Shown in pieces: positions 27,636-38,183 of a stretch of 64,000 nucleotides of DNA. This stretch comes from Variovorax sp. EL159 (GTDB lineage: Bacteria > Pseudomonadota > Gammaproteobacteria > Burkholderiales > Burkholderiaceae_C). The notes under the pieces were generated by a model. It did no database searches and was not told the DNA's origin. It saw nothing but the letters and a program-made list of their open reading frames with translations. How positions within the stretch are numbered: position 1 is the first letter of the stretch; every line of letters begins with the position of its first letter. A program made the translations under genes and the position numbers. Location: the NCBI RefSeq assembly GCF_900100965.1, contig NZ_FMUJ01000001.1:854272-918271 (forward strand). Direction: 5' to 3'.

Positions 27636-27699
27636 TGCAAATTTGCAAAGCCGTGGCGCATATTTGTCTATTGTCATGGCAAATCTGCAAAGCTAGGAT
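27636..27699 (+). promoter_or_regulatory. mmsA promoter with two TGCAAA-type operator copies
   Basis: TTGTCA at 27671-27676, 17 bases, then TAGGAT at 27694-27699 makes a promoter for mmsA. A 12-base palindrome TGCAAATTTGCA lies at 27636-27647. A related copy GCAAATCTGCAAAGC lies at 27679-27693, inside the promoter spacer. The two copies share the ending TGCAAAGC. One copy upstream and one over the promoter fits an activator-repressor layout for the divergent LysR gene or another regulator. Confidence 0.55.
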
Positions 27700-27759
27700 G
27701 CGGGCTGCACCGGTTCGAACCGGCATCGCTTTTCCGAGATTCACAGGAGACAAACCCCC

Positions 27760-29283
<1,524 letters not shown>

Positions 29284-29295
29284 GAAGTCCGGCGG

Positions 29296-30450
29296 ATGGA
29301 CTTCGAACTTTCCGAAGAGCAGCGCGCCTTCGCGCAGAGTGCGCGCGACTTTGCCCAGGCCGAGTTCGCGCCGCATGCGGCGCAGTGGGACGCGGAAGCC
29401 ATCTTTCCGAAGGAAGCCATCGCCAAGGCTGGCGAGCTGGGCTTCTGCGGGCTGTATGCGCCCGAGCGCATCGGCGGCCTCGGCCTGCCGCGGCTCGATG
29501 CGGCGCTGGTGTTCGAGGAGATGGCTGCGGTCGACCCTTCGACCACGGCCTTCATCACGATTCACAACATGGCGACGTGGATGCTCGGCACCTGGGCGAC
29601 CGATGCGGTGGCGGCGCAGTGGGGCGAAGACCTCACGAGCGGGCGCAAGCTGGCTTCGTACTGCCTGACCGAGCCGGGCGCCGGCTCGGATGCGGGCTCG
29701 CTCAAGACGCGTGCCGAGCTGCAGGGCGCCGGGTACGTCATCAACGGCGGCAAGGCCTTCATCTCGGGCGCCGGCTCGACCGACGTGCTGGTGCTGATGG
29801 CGCGCACGGGCGGCGCGGGCGCGAGCGGCATCTCGGCCTTCGCGGTGCCGGCCGATGCGCCCGGCATCAGCTACGGCAAGAAGGAGCACAAGATGGGCTG
29901 GAACAGCCAGCCCACGCGCACCATCAGTTTCGACAACGTGCGTGTGCCCGCGCAGAACCTGCTGGGCAAGGAAGGCGAGGGCTTTCGCATTGCCATGAAG
30001 GGGCTCGACGGCGGGCGCATCAACATCGCGACCTGCTCGGTGGGCGCGGCGCAGGGCGCGCTCGACGCGGCGCGCCGCTACCTGCATGAGCGCCAGCAGT
30101 TCGGCAAACCGCTCGCGAGCTTCCAGGCGCTGCAGTTCAAGCTGGCCGACATGGCGACCGAGTTGGTCGCGGCGCGGCAGATGGTGCGGCTCGCCGCATC
30201 GAAGCTCGATGCGGGCCATGCCGACGCCAGCACCTATTGCGCGATGGCCAAGCGCTTCGCGACCGATGCGGGCTTCAACGTCTGCAACGACGCGCTGCAG
30301 CTGCACGGCGGCTACGGCTACCTGAGCGAGTTCCCCTTGGAGCGGCTGGTACGCGATGCGCGCGTGCACCAGATCCTCGAAGGCACGAACGAAATCATGC
30401 GCGTGATCGTTGCGCGAAAATTGCTGGAAGGCGACAGCGATATCCGCTGA
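29296..30450 (+). CDS. acyl-CoA dehydrogenase, probable isobutyryl-CoA dehydrogenase
   Basis: A 384-residue flavoprotein. The catalytic Glu is Glu362 in Ile-Leu-Glu-Gly-Thr-Asn-Glu, the position used by isobutyryl-CoA dehydrogenase. It would turn isobutyryl-CoA into methacrylyl-CoA in valine degradation. Operon context (mmsA before, HIBYL-CoA hydrolase and mmsB after) supports this over a general fatty acyl-CoA role. Electrons would go to an electron-transfer flavoprotein encoded elsewhere. Confidence 0.88.
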   Translation: MDFELSEEQRAFAQSARDFAQAEFAPHAAQWDAEAIFPKEAIAKAGELGFCGLYAPERIGGLGLPRLDAALVFEEMAAVDPSTTAFITIHNMATWMLGTWATDAVAAQWGEDLTSGRKLASYCLTEPGAGSDAGSLKTRAELQGAGYVINGGKAFISGAGSTDVLVLMARTGGAGASGISAFAVPADAPGISYGKKEHKMGWNSQPTRTISFDNVRVPAQNLLGKEGEGFRIAMKGLDGGRINIATCSVGAAQGALDAARRYLHERQQFGKPLASFQALQFKLADMATELVAARQMVRLAASKLDAGHADASTYCAMAKRFATDAGFNVCNDALQLHGGYGYLSEFPLERLVRDARVHQILEGTNEIMRVIVARKLLEGDSDIR

Positions 30451-30478
30451 ACCCGCCGCATCCAGGACCTGAAAAACA

Positions 30479-31594
30479 ATGACCGACAACGTAGTTCTCT
30501 TCGACGAAATCAAGACCGCCGGCGGCCGGCGCTTTGCCGTGGCCACGCTCAACGCGCCGGCCTCGCTCAATGCACTGTCGGTGGACATGGTGCGCCTGCT
30601 CACGCCCAAGCTGCGCGAATGGGCGCAAGACGCCGGCATCGTCGGCGTGCTGCTGCAAGCGGCGGGCGAGAAGGCCTTCTGCGCCGGCGGCGACCTGCGC
30701 CAGCTCTACCAGACGCTGCTCGACTGCGGCCCCGCGCGCAACACCTACGCCGAAGACTTCTTCCGCGAAGAGTACGAACTGGACCACCTGATCCACACCT
30801 TCCCCAAGCCCTTCCTGTGCTGGGGCCACGGCATCGTGATGGGCGGCGGCGTGGGCCTGCTGGCCGGCGCGTCGCACCGCGTGATGACGCTGCAAAGCCG
30901 CATCGCCATGCCCGAGATCAACATCGGCCTGTACCCCGACGTGGGCGGCAGCTGGTTTCTGCGCCGCACGCCGGGCCGCACGGGCCTGTTCCTGGCGCTC
31001 ACGGCCGCCAACATCAACGCGGCCGACACCATCTTCTGCGGGCTGGCCGACGTGCTGGTGCCGCAGGAACGCAAGGGCGACGTGATCGAGGCCATCGCTT
31101 CCACGACATGGGCCGGCGAAGGCAAGGCCGACCGCGCCACGCTGTCGCGCATCCTCGCCAAGGCGGGCGAGGGCGCCGAGATGCCGGCGTCGAAGGTGCG
31201 CGAGCACTACGACACCATCAACGCGCTGATGGCCGGCGACGACCTGCTCGACATCGCCAGGCGCCTGCGCGCGCTGCAGAGCGACGACGCCTGGCTGCAG
31301 ACCGCCGCCAAGACCTTCACCAAGGGCGCGCCCAGCTCGGCGGCCCTGAGCTTCGAGCTGTGGCAGCGCGTGCACCGCATGTCGCTGGCCGAAGTGTTCC
31401 GCCTCGAATACTGGGCGTCGCTGGGCTTCTGCGCGCACAAGGACTTTGCCGAGGGCATCCGCGCGGTGCTGGTCGACAAGGACCGCAACCCGCGCTGGAA
31501 CCCGGCCACGCTCGAAGAGATCACGCCCGCATTCATCGAAGACCACCTGCGCCCGCGCGGCGAGATGCCGGCCGAGCTGGCGTCGCTGGTCTGA
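30479..31594 (+). CDS. 3-hydroxyisobutyryl-CoA hydrolase (crotonase family)
   Basis: A 371-residue crotonase-fold enzyme. Catalytic Glu146 and Asp154 sit in Pro-Glu-Ile-Asn-Ile-Gly-Leu-Tyr-Pro-Asp-Val-Gly-Gly-Ser, with the eight-residue spacing of 3-hydroxyisobutyryl-CoA hydrolase. It cleaves CoA from 3-hydroxyisobutyryl-CoA. Simple enoyl-CoA hydratases are about 100 residues shorter. The separate methacrylyl-CoA hydratase of the pathway is not in the window. Confidence 0.87.
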   Translation: MTDNVVLFDEIKTAGGRRFAVATLNAPASLNALSVDMVRLLTPKLREWAQDAGIVGVLLQAAGEKAFCAGGDLRQLYQTLLDCGPARNTYAEDFFREEYELDHLIHTFPKPFLCWGHGIVMGGGVGLLAGASHRVMTLQSRIAMPEINIGLYPDVGGSWFLRRTPGRTGLFLALTAANINAADTIFCGLADVLVPQERKGDVIEAIASTTWAGEGKADRATLSRILAKAGEGAEMPASKVREHYDTINALMAGDDLLDIARRLRALQSDDAWLQTAAKTFTKGAPSSAALSFELWQRVHRMSLAEVFRLEYWASLGFCAHKDFAEGIRAVLVDKDRNPRWNPATLEEITPAFIEDHLRPRGEMPAELASLV

Positions 31595-31639
31595 GACGAC
31601 CCTCATTCCCCTGCACACAGAACAACGGAGACAAGACAC

Positions 31640-32536
31640 ATGAAGATCGCTTTCATCGGCCTGGGCAACATGGGCGGTCCGATGGCCATGAACCTGCACA
31701 AGGCCGGCCACACGCTCAGCGCCTTCGACCTTTCGGCCGAAGCCTGCAAGAAGTTCGGCGCCGAGGGCCTGCCCATTGCGAAGTCGGCAGTCGAGACGGT
31801 GGCCGATGCCGAAGTCGTCATCAGCATGCTGCCGGCCAGCGCGCACGTCGAAGGCCTGTTCCTCGGCGGTGCGGGCAAGCCCGGCCTGCTCGACAGCATC
31901 AAGGCCGGTACGCTGGTGATCGACAGCAGCACCATCGCTGCCGCCACGTCGCGCAAGGTGGCTGAGGCGGCTGCCGCCAAGGGCGTGGCGATGATCGATG
32001 CGCCGGTGTCGGGTGGCACCGGTGGTGCGATTGCCGGCACGCTGACCTTCATGGTCGGCGGCGAAACGAAAGACCTGGAGCGCGCGCGCCCCGTGCTCGA
32101 AAAGATGGGCGCCAACATCTTCCACGCCGGTGCGGCGGGCGCGGGGCAGACGGCGAAGATCTGCAACAACATGCTGCTCGGCATCTTGATGATCGGCACG
32201 TCGGAGGCGCTGGCGCTGGGCGTGGCCAACGGACTCGACCCGAAGGTGCTGTCGGAAATCATGCGCCGCAGCTCGGGCGGCAACTGGGCGCTCGAAAAGT
32301 ACAACCCGATGCCGGGCGTGATGGAAACGTCGCCCGCATCGAAGAACTATGCGGGCGGTTTCGGTACGGACCTGATGCTCAAGGACCTGGGGCTGGCCCA
32401 GGAGAACGCGACCTCGGTGCGCGCGGCCACGCCATTGGGTGGCCTGGCGCGCAGCCTGTATGCGGCGCACAGCCTCGCGGGCCATGGCGCGCTCGATTTC
32501 TCGAGCGTGCTGAAGCTGCTGCAGAAGGCGTCCTGA
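31640..32536 (+). CDS. mmsB: 3-hydroxyisobutyrate dehydrogenase
   Basis: A 298-residue NAD-dependent beta-hydroxyacid dehydrogenase. Gly-Leu-Gly-Asn-Met-Gly-Gly-Pro-Met (residues 7-15) is the nucleotide site, and Lys173 in Thr-Ala-Lys-Ile-Cys-Asn-Asn is the catalytic Lys. It makes methylmalonate semialdehyde, the MmsA substrate. Fourth gene of the operon, preceded by an AACGGAGACAAG ribosome site. Confidence 0.92.
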   Translation: MKIAFIGLGNMGGPMAMNLHKAGHTLSAFDLSAEACKKFGAEGLPIAKSAVETVADAEVVISMLPASAHVEGLFLGGAGKPGLLDSIKAGTLVIDSSTIAAATSRKVAEAAAAKGVAMIDAPVSGGTGGAIAGTLTFMVGGETKDLERARPVLEKMGANIFHAGAAGAGQTAKICNNMLLGILMIGTSEALALGVANGLDPKVLSEIMRRSSGGNWALEKYNPMPGVMETSPASKNYAGGFGTDLMLKDLGLAQENATSVRAATPLGGLARSLYAAHSLAGHGALDFSSVLKLLQKAS

Positions 32537-32581
32537 GGGCCTTCGGCGCAGCGCCGGCAGCGCCAGCGGTGTGGTCGGTGC

Positions 32582-32743
32582 TCAGCCGTAGTGGGCCTGG
32601 ACGGCCCACAGAATGCCGATCACGACGACGAACAGCACGAAGAAAAGAACCCAGGCGCGCGTGAACGCCTGGGTCTCCGTGATGATTTCTTCAGAGGCGG
32701 CCGCGGGAGGCGGGTTAGAGGCGACGGGCGGTTGTGGAGTCAT
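32582..32743 (-). CDS. small single-span membrane protein
   Basis: A 53-residue protein with a Pro-rich N-terminus and one hydrophobic span (about 32-49). Its start overlaps the 3' end of the MFS gene by 29 bases in another frame, so it is probably translated from the same transcript. No family was recognised. It is a plausible real small gene, though a shadow cannot be excluded. Confidence 0.55.
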   Translation of the reverse strand: MTPQPPVASNPPPAAASEEIITETQAFTRAWVLFFVLFVVVIGILWAVQAHYG

Positions 32744-34070
32744 TCCCGACTGTACCCCCGGCCGGGGTGGGTGAGGCAAGCTTTGCAGAAGCTGCACCCA
32801 TCCGCGAGTCCGCTCTGGAGTCCATCCGCGACATCGCCCCCATGATGGCCGCCGCCACCAGGTTCGCACCCACGCTGAAGAGAATCGGCAGCATGTAGCT
32901 GTGGCTGATGTCGAAGGCAAAGCCGGCGGCGCTCGGTCCGACCAGCGTGCCCACCGCCACGCTGGTGTAGAGCACGCCGATGATCGCGCTGATGTTGCGC
33001 CCGCCGAAATAGTCCATCACCAGCGCCGGCAGCAGCGCGACGAAGCCGCCGTAGAACACGCCGTAGGCAAACGCGAAAACGGCCAGCCCCCAGAACCCGC
33101 CCGACACCGCCCACACGAGCAGCGACAGCGCCATGCCCGTGGACATCAGCAGCATGGTGTGCGGCCGCCCCATGCGATCGGCCAGCCCGCCGAGAAAGAA
33201 GCGCCCGGCCGTGCTGCCGACGCCGATCGCACCCAGCAGCAGCACGGCGGAAGTCGATGCCACGCCATGGTCGAGCGCGTAGGGCACCAGGTGCACGAAG
33301 GGCACGAACAGTCCGAACGAACTGATGAGGCACGCAGCGTAGAGGCCGGCAAAGCGCCTTGACCGCACGGCGTCGCGCACCGTGAAGCCTTCCGGCCTGG
33401 CCGATGCGGCCTGCGGCTGCGGCGGGTCGCCGTCGGGGCCGAGTCCGCGGTCGCGCGGGTCGTTCTCGATCAACATTGCCATGCCCACGCCCACCACCGC
33501 CGCGAGGATGCCGAGCGCCAGGTAGGCATGCCGCCACCCCAGTTGCTCGATAAGGAAGGACGCCAGCGGCGGCATCACCAGCGTGCCCACGCCGATGCCG
33601 CTCACGGCCAGCCCCGAGGCGAAGCCGCGCCGCCTGACGAACCAGCGCTGCACCGCGCCCAGCACCGGTACGTAGGAAGCGCCGACCCCGAGCCCGATCC
33701 CCAGCCCGTAGGCCAGGTAGATCTGCGTCAGGCTGTGCGCCTGGCTGGCAACTGCAAGACCCAGCCCGACCAGCACCATGCCCGCCACGGCCAGCCGCCG
33801 CGAGCCCCAGCGGTCGGCCAGCGGTCCGCTCAGCACGCCCAGCCCGAAGTAGAGAAAGCCCGCAAGCGAGAACACGAGCGAGACCGAGCCGCGTGAGGCG
33901 CCGAAGTCTTTCTGCAGCGATTCGAGAAAGGCACTGAAGGTGTAGGCGCAGCCGAAGCCGACGAAGGTGACGGCGAAGGCGCCCGCGACCACCAGCCAGC
34001 CGCGAAAGAGGCCGGTGCTGGTCGCAGTGGAAGAGGAGTTCAACGGTGTGGTCTTCATGTTGTTCTTCAT
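32715..34070 (-). CDS. MFS transporter, monocarboxylate/oxalate-formate type
   Basis: A 451-residue, 12-span major-facilitator protein with a Gly-Pro-Leu-Ala-Asp-Arg-Trp-Gly-Ser-Arg-Arg loop after span 2. A central loop with charged residues separates the halves (about 210-235). It most resembles bacterial monocarboxylate or oxalate/formate carriers. The stop of the amidase gene abuts its start at 34070, so the two are one operon; an alternative start is 34058. The transporter may import the amide or export the acid product. Confidence 0.85.
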   Translation of the reverse strand: MKNNMKTTPLNSSSTATSTGLFRGWLVVAGAFAVTFVGFGCAYTFSAFLESLQKDFGASRGSVSLVFSLAGFLYFGLGVLSGPLADRWGSRRLAVAGMVLVGLGLAVASQAHSLTQIYLAYGLGIGLGVGASYVPVLGAVQRWFVRRRGFASGLAVSGIGVGTLVMPPLASFLIEQLGWRHAYLALGILAAVVGVGMAMLIENDPRDRGLGPDGDPPQPQAASARPEGFTVRDAVRSRRFAGLYAACLISSFGLFVPFVHLVPYALDHGVASTSAVLLLGAIGVGSTAGRFFLGGLADRMGRPHTMLLMSTGMALSLLVWAVSGGFWGLAVFAFAYGVFYGGFVALLPALVMDYFGGRNISAIIGVLYTSVAVGTLVGPSAAGFAFDISHSYMLPILFSVGANLVAAAIMGAMSRMDSRADSRMGAASAKLASPTPAGGTVGNDSTTARRL

Positions 34071-35537
34071 TCAGTCCAGTGGATGGCGACGGTGCCACGC
34101 GGTGATGCGCTGGAACGCGGCGCCCGCGCGAACCAGCGTCGCTTCGTCCATGTGCGCCGCAACGAGCTGGAAGGCGAGCGGCATGCCCGCACCGGTCGCA
34201 CCACCGGGCAGCGTGATCGTCGGATGGCCGGTCATGTCGAAGGGGCAGGTGTAGCGCAGCAGGGCCGACACCAGTGTCGGCGTTTCGCCCAATGTCTGCA
34301 TCATGGCAACGGTGGGCGATGCGAAGGGTTGCTCCGGCACCAGCAGCAAGTCGACGTTGGTGAAAAGCGCGCTGACGCGGCCGCGCAGGTTCATGCGGCG
34401 CCGCGTGATTTTCTGAAGGTCAGTGCCGTGCACCGAAAGGCCGACCTCGATGACGGATGCGAGCACCGGGCCGTAGGCGTTCTTGTGCAGCGGGTAGGTG
34501 GCTTCGTGTGCCACGGCCGCCTCCACGGCGCAGAGGGGAAACCAGTCGGCCACGGCCTGCGTCACGTCTGGCAAGCGCAGTTCGACGACATCCACGCCGA
34601 GCGCGCGGAAGGCTTCGGCCGCCTGCTGCAGCACCGCTTGCGTCTCCGCGTCCACGCCTTCGCTGTTCCACGCGGGATTGATGCCAATGCGCAACCCGCG
34701 CACTTCCCGGCACGCGGCGGCCGCGAAGTCCGGCACCGGGTCGAGCGCTGCCGTGGGGTCGTTCGCATCGCTGCCTGCGATCGCGCCGAGCAGCAAACCC
34801 GCATCGACCGCGCTGCGGGCCATCGGGCCCACGTGGTCCAGCGACGCGGCCAGCTCGAACACGCCATGCCGGCTCACCCGGCCCCAAGTCGGCTTGATGC
34901 CGGTGAGGCCGTTGGCCGCGCAGGGAAAGCGGATCGACCCGCCGGTGTCGGAGCCCAGCGCGCCATGGCACAAGCCCGCGGCCGTCGCCACGCCCGAGCC
35001 GCTGGACGACATGCCGGGCCAATGCGCCGCATTCCATGGATTGACTGGCGGCACGATGGACGGGTGATGATCCGAGTACGCGCCTTCGGTGAGCTGCAGC
35101 TTGCCCAGCAGCACCGCGCCGGCGTCCTTCAGGCGCCGCACGACGGTCGCGTCTTCGGTCGGAACGTGGTCCCTGTGGATCGCCATGCCGGCCGCCGTGG
35201 CGAAGCCTGCCGTGTGGCACAGGTCCTTCACCGCGATGGGCACACCGTGCAGCGGGCCGCGGTACCGGCCCGCGGCGAGCTCGGCCTGTGCTGCTTCGGC
35301 CTGCGCCATCGCCGCGTCAGCCATCACCAACGCGTAGCTGTGGAGCGTGCCGTCGAGGGCGGCGATGCGGTCGAGTTGCGCACGCGTGGCAGCAACGGGC
35401 GAGGTTCGGCGCGTGCGGATGCGCTCGGCCAATTCGGCGATTTCGAGGTAGTGAAGATCGTCGCTTTTGGTAGTGCCTGAAGAATCAGAATATCTGAGGC
35501 TTTGAAGATCGGGTGTTCGCAGCAAGGTGGTTCCCAT
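34071..35537 (-). CDS. amidase of the amidase-signature family
   Basis: A 488-residue amide hydrolase with the Ser-cis-Ser-Lys triad visible: Lys104, Ser177 and Ser201 in Gly-Ser-Asp-Thr-Gly-Gly-Ser-Ile-Arg. The 24-residue gap between the two serines is normal. It hydrolyses a carboxamide to acid and ammonia; the substrate is unknown. The start at 35537 was chosen over 35585 because the upstream 16 codons look non-coding. It is in one operon with the MFS transporter, divergent from a LysR gene 85 bases away. Confidence 0.87.
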   Translation of the reverse strand: MGTTLLRTPDLQSLRYSDSSGTTKSDDLHYLEIAELAERIRTRRTSPVAATRAQLDRIAALDGTLHSYALVMADAAMAQAEAAQAELAAGRYRGPLHGVPIAVKDLCHTAGFATAAGMAIHRDHVPTEDATVVRRLKDAGAVLLGKLQLTEGAYSDHHPSIVPPVNPWNAAHWPGMSSSGSGVATAAGLCHGALGSDTGGSIRFPCAANGLTGIKPTWGRVSRHGVFELAASLDHVGPMARSAVDAGLLLGAIAGSDANDPTAALDPVPDFAAAACREVRGLRIGINPAWNSEGVDAETQAVLQQAAEAFRALGVDVVELRLPDVTQAVADWFPLCAVEAAVAHEATYPLHKNAYGPVLASVIEVGLSVHGTDLQKITRRRMNLRGRVSALFTNVDLLLVPEQPFASPTVAMMQTLGETPTLVSALLRYTCPFDMTGHPTITLPGGATGAGMPLAFQLVAAHMDEATLVRAGAAFQRITAWHRRHPLD

Positions 35538-35622
35538 TCGGTTATCGGTTGTGCCAATATTCCGACTTCCACAATCCCTTCGCAAACCAGAATTTCTTTC
35601 TCTATCGGATCAGATTAACTAA

Positions 35623-36603
35623 ATGACAGAGCACCAGCTTCCACCGCTCAACGGGCTGCGCGCCTTCGAGGCCGCCGCGCGCCATCTCTCGGTCAAGAAC
35701 GCCGCGGATGAGCTGAGCGTGACGCCCGGCGCCGTGAGCCAGTTGATCAAGACGCTGGAGCTGCACCTTGGCGTCGATCTCTTTCGCCGTGTGAATCGCG
35801 GCATCTTTCTCACCGATGCAGGGCAGGCCTACCTGCCGCCGGTGCGCAACGCGTTCCGGCAGATCAGCGACGCCACGCGCCGTGTGGCCGTGCCGCCCGA
35901 GACGGGCATCCTCACCGTGAGCGCCACGCCGTTCTTTGCGTCCGCGTGGCTGGTGCCGCGCCTGAAGTCCTTTCAAGATGCACACCCCGACATCGACCTG
36001 CAGGTGCTGACCGGCAGCGCGCTCGCCGATTTTTCGCGCGATGGCGTCGACGTCGCGATCCGGCACGGCCTTGGCCGCTATCCGGGCCTGAGCAGCCGGC
36101 GCGTGCTGACGGTGGAGATCGTGCCCGTCGCTACGCCCGCGCTGGTCAAGCGCCTCGGCATGCCGGCGACGCCTGCCGATCTCACGCGCTGGCCGCGCGT
36201 GAACGACGCCGAACGCAAGGGCTGGGCGCTGTGGTTCCAGGCACAGGGCATCAACGACACGGGGCCGGCGCGCGGCCCGTCGTTCGACGATGCAGGCCTG
36301 CTGCTGAAGTCGGTGCTTGCGGGGCAGGGCGCCGCGCTGCTGCCGTTGGCGGTAGTGGCATCGGAGATCGCCGAAGGCCGCCTCGTGCAGCTTTCGGACG
36401 TGACGTGGCTGGAAGACTTCGCCTACTACCTCGTCTATCCGGAAAGCAGCGAGGCGCGGCCGAAAGTCGTGGCCTTTCGTGAATGGCTGCTCGAAGTCGC
36501 GCGCAATGCGCCCGCCGCCGTGGCGGCGAAGCGCGCTTCGTCAGGTGGCCGCAAGAGAAGTTCACCGACATTCAAGGGCAAAGCCTCGGCGCCGTCGTCC
36601 TGA
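35623..36603 (+). CDS. LysR-family regulator, GcvA-like
   Basis: A 326-residue protein with an N-terminal helix-turn-helix typical of the GcvA branch (Pro-Pro-Leu-Asn-Gly-Leu-Arg-Ala-Phe-Glu-Ala-Ala) and a C-terminal effector domain to about 300. The last 30 residues are basic and Ser-rich. It is divergent from the amidase-MFS operon and is the likely regulator. No clear palindrome was seen in the 85-base gap. Confidence 0.85.
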   Translation: MTEHQLPPLNGLRAFEAAARHLSVKNAADELSVTPGAVSQLIKTLELHLGVDLFRRVNRGIFLTDAGQAYLPPVRNAFRQISDATRRVAVPPETGILTVSATPFFASAWLVPRLKSFQDAHPDIDLQVLTGSALADFSRDGVDVAIRHGLGRYPGLSSRRVLTVEIVPVATPALVKRLGMPATPADLTRWPRVNDAERKGWALWFQAQGINDTGPARGPSFDDAGLLLKSVLAGQGAALLPLAVVASEIAEGRLVQLSDVTWLEDFAYYLVYPESSEARPKVVAFREWLLEVARNAPAAVAAKRASSGGRKRSSPTFKGKASAPSS

Positions 36604-36627
36604 CGGCGCAGCCTTGCCGAACATTCA

Positions 36628-37299
36628 ATGAAACTCCCACGACACCGACTTTTTCGCCAGATGGCCGCGCGGCCGCGGCTCTTCATTGCCACGGCCATCG
36701 CCATCGCGGTGGGCGTCCTCCTGCCGTCGGCGCTTGACACGCACCTCGTCACGCGCCTGCTTATTGCGTGGAACACGGGTGCGTGCCTGTACGTGCTGCT
36801 CGCGGCGGTCATGATGATCCGGTCTTCGCCGCAGCACATGCGCCACCGCGCCCAGCTGCAGGACGAGGGGCAGCTCGTGATCCTCGTGCTGGTGGTGCTG
36901 TCCGCCATTGCAAGCCTTGTGGCCATCGCGGCCGAGCTTGCGGTGGTGAAGGACATGCATGGCCTGGAGAAGGTCGCGCACATCACGCTCGCGGGCCTCA
37001 CGGTGATGTCGTCGTGGGCCTTCACGCAGGTCATGTTCACGCTGCACTACGCGCACGACTACTACGCCGCGAAGTGCCACGGGCAGAAGCCCGGCATCCA
37101 GTTCCCGGACGACGAGCCGCCGCTGTATGGCGACTTCTTTTATTTTTCGGCGGTGATCGGCACGTCGGGGCAGACGGCGGACGTGTCCATCGTCTCGCGG
37201 CCGATGCGGCGCATCGGCTCAGTCCATTGCATCCTGGCGTATCTGTTCAACACGACGGTGCTGGCCCTGCTCATCAACATCGGCGCGAGCATGTTTTGA
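36628..37299 (+). CDS. DUF1345 inner-membrane protein
   Basis: A 223-residue protein with about five membrane spans, matching DUF1345. The conserved Asp-Phe-Phe-Tyr-Phe-Ser-Ala-Val-Ile-Gly-Thr segment near residue 170 and a Tyr-Ala-His-Asp-Tyr-Tyr stretch (about 140) are visible. Function is unknown. It starts 24 bases after the LysR gene and ends 5 bases before the next gene, so the three could be one transcript. Confidence 0.8.
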   Translation: MKLPRHRLFRQMAARPRLFIATAIAIAVGVLLPSALDTHLVTRLLIAWNTGACLYVLLAAVMMIRSSPQHMRHRAQLQDEGQLVILVLVVLSAIASLVAIAAELAVVKDMHGLEKVAHITLAGLTVMSSWAFTQVMFTLHYAHDYYAAKCHGQKPGIQFPDDEPPLYGDFFYFSAVIGTSGQTADVSIVSRPMRRIGSVHCILAYLFNTTVLALLINIGASMF

Positions 37300-37304
37300 G
37301 CGCC

Positions 37305-38045
37305 ATGCCCTGTCGTCGAATCGCCTGCCTCTTCGCAGCCGCCGTCGTGCCATGTCTTGCGCCACCTGCCTGGGCCGACGATGAGCCGGCCGAGCCACCG
37401 TTCAAGCTCACCATCGGCGCCTACCGCGTGTCCGGCGGTGGCCTGCCTCCGGGGCCGGGGCTCGACATGAACCTGCGCTACACCTACGGCGACGGCAATG
37501 TCTGGGTGGGCTGGTTCCGCTCGCCGGTGCTCGACTTCGCCCAGCCCCGCGTGGGATGGGACCACACCTTCACGCTGGGGCCGTTGCGGCTGCTGCCGTC
37601 GCTGCAGGCCGCTTCGGGCGGCTTCGTGGGCGGCAGCCTCGCGGTCGAGACGGGCGACAGCTGGTTCATCGGCACGGGGTTGGGGCGCACGAACCTTCGC
37701 AACTACGCGAATCTCAATTTCGACCCCAACGACTCGTACACGGTCTATGGCGGCTACAAGTGGCAAAACGGCACGGCGCTGTCGCTCTCGCTGATCCGCG
37801 ACAACCGCATGAATCCCGACCAGCAGGACGTGCACCTCGTCTACCGCGTGCCCTTGCCTGATCGCCAGCGCCTGACCGTCGACCTGCTGGCCAAGCAGGG
37901 CACGGTGGACGGCCAGTTCATTCGCCGCACCGGCCTGACCGTCACCTACGACTGGCCGCGCTGGTTCGTTCGCGCGGCCTATGACCCGAAGGTGAACTTC
38001 ACGCCGCAGAACATGGTGCGGCTGTCCGTTGGGACGCGGTTTTAG
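37305..38045 (+). CDS. secreted, probable outer-membrane beta-barrel protein
   Basis: A 246-residue protein with a signal peptide (residues 1-24, ending Ala-Trp-Ala-Asp). The mature part alternates polar and hydrophobic residues in short strands and ends in Arg-Phe, a terminal aromatic residue typical of outer-membrane barrels. About ten strands are suggested. Ligand and function are unknown. The gene follows the DUF1345 gene and ends before an inverted repeat pair that may act as a terminator. Confidence 0.68.
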   Translation: MPCRRIACLFAAAVVPCLAPPAWADDEPAEPPFKLTIGAYRVSGGGLPPGPGLDMNLRYTYGDGNVWVGWFRSPVLDFAQPRVGWDHTFTLGPLRLLPSLQAASGGFVGGSLAVETGDSWFIGTGLGRTNLRNYANLNFDPNDSYTVYGGYKWQNGTALSLSLIRDNRMNPDQQDVHLVYRVPLPDRQRLTVDLLAKQGTVDGQFIRRTGLTVTYDWPRWFVRAAYDPKVNFTPQNMVRLSVGTRF

Positions 38046-38052
38046 CGTTTTT

Positions 38053-38086
38053 CCCCTCCCCCTCTGGGGGAGGGCAGGGTGGGGGC
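38053..38086 (+). repeat. short hairpin repeat, left copy
   Basis: CCCTCCCCC-TCT-GGGGGAGGG forms a perfect nine-base stem (38054-38062 with 38066-38074), followed by GCAGGGTGGGGGC. A related copy lies in inverted orientation 43 bases away. Elements of this look occur in many intergenic spaces of proteobacteria. Confidence 0.75.
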
Positions 38087-38128
38087 TTGACGGCGCTCCC
38101 AATGAGCGCGGCGCTTCATCCAAGGCCT

Positions 38129-38164
38129 GCCCCCATCCCGGCCTTCCCCCGGAAGGGGAAGGAG
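38129..38164 (-). repeat. short hairpin repeat, right inverted copy
   Basis: Inverted counterpart of the element at 38053-38086. It begins GCCCCCATCCCGG and has a CCTTCCCC/GGGGAAGG stem (38142-38149 with 38155-38162). The stem sequence differs from the left copy but pairing is kept. The pair separates the convergent barrel and metR genes and may also terminate transcription. Confidence 0.75.
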
Positions 38165-38183
38165 AAAAACCGGAATCGAAGGC

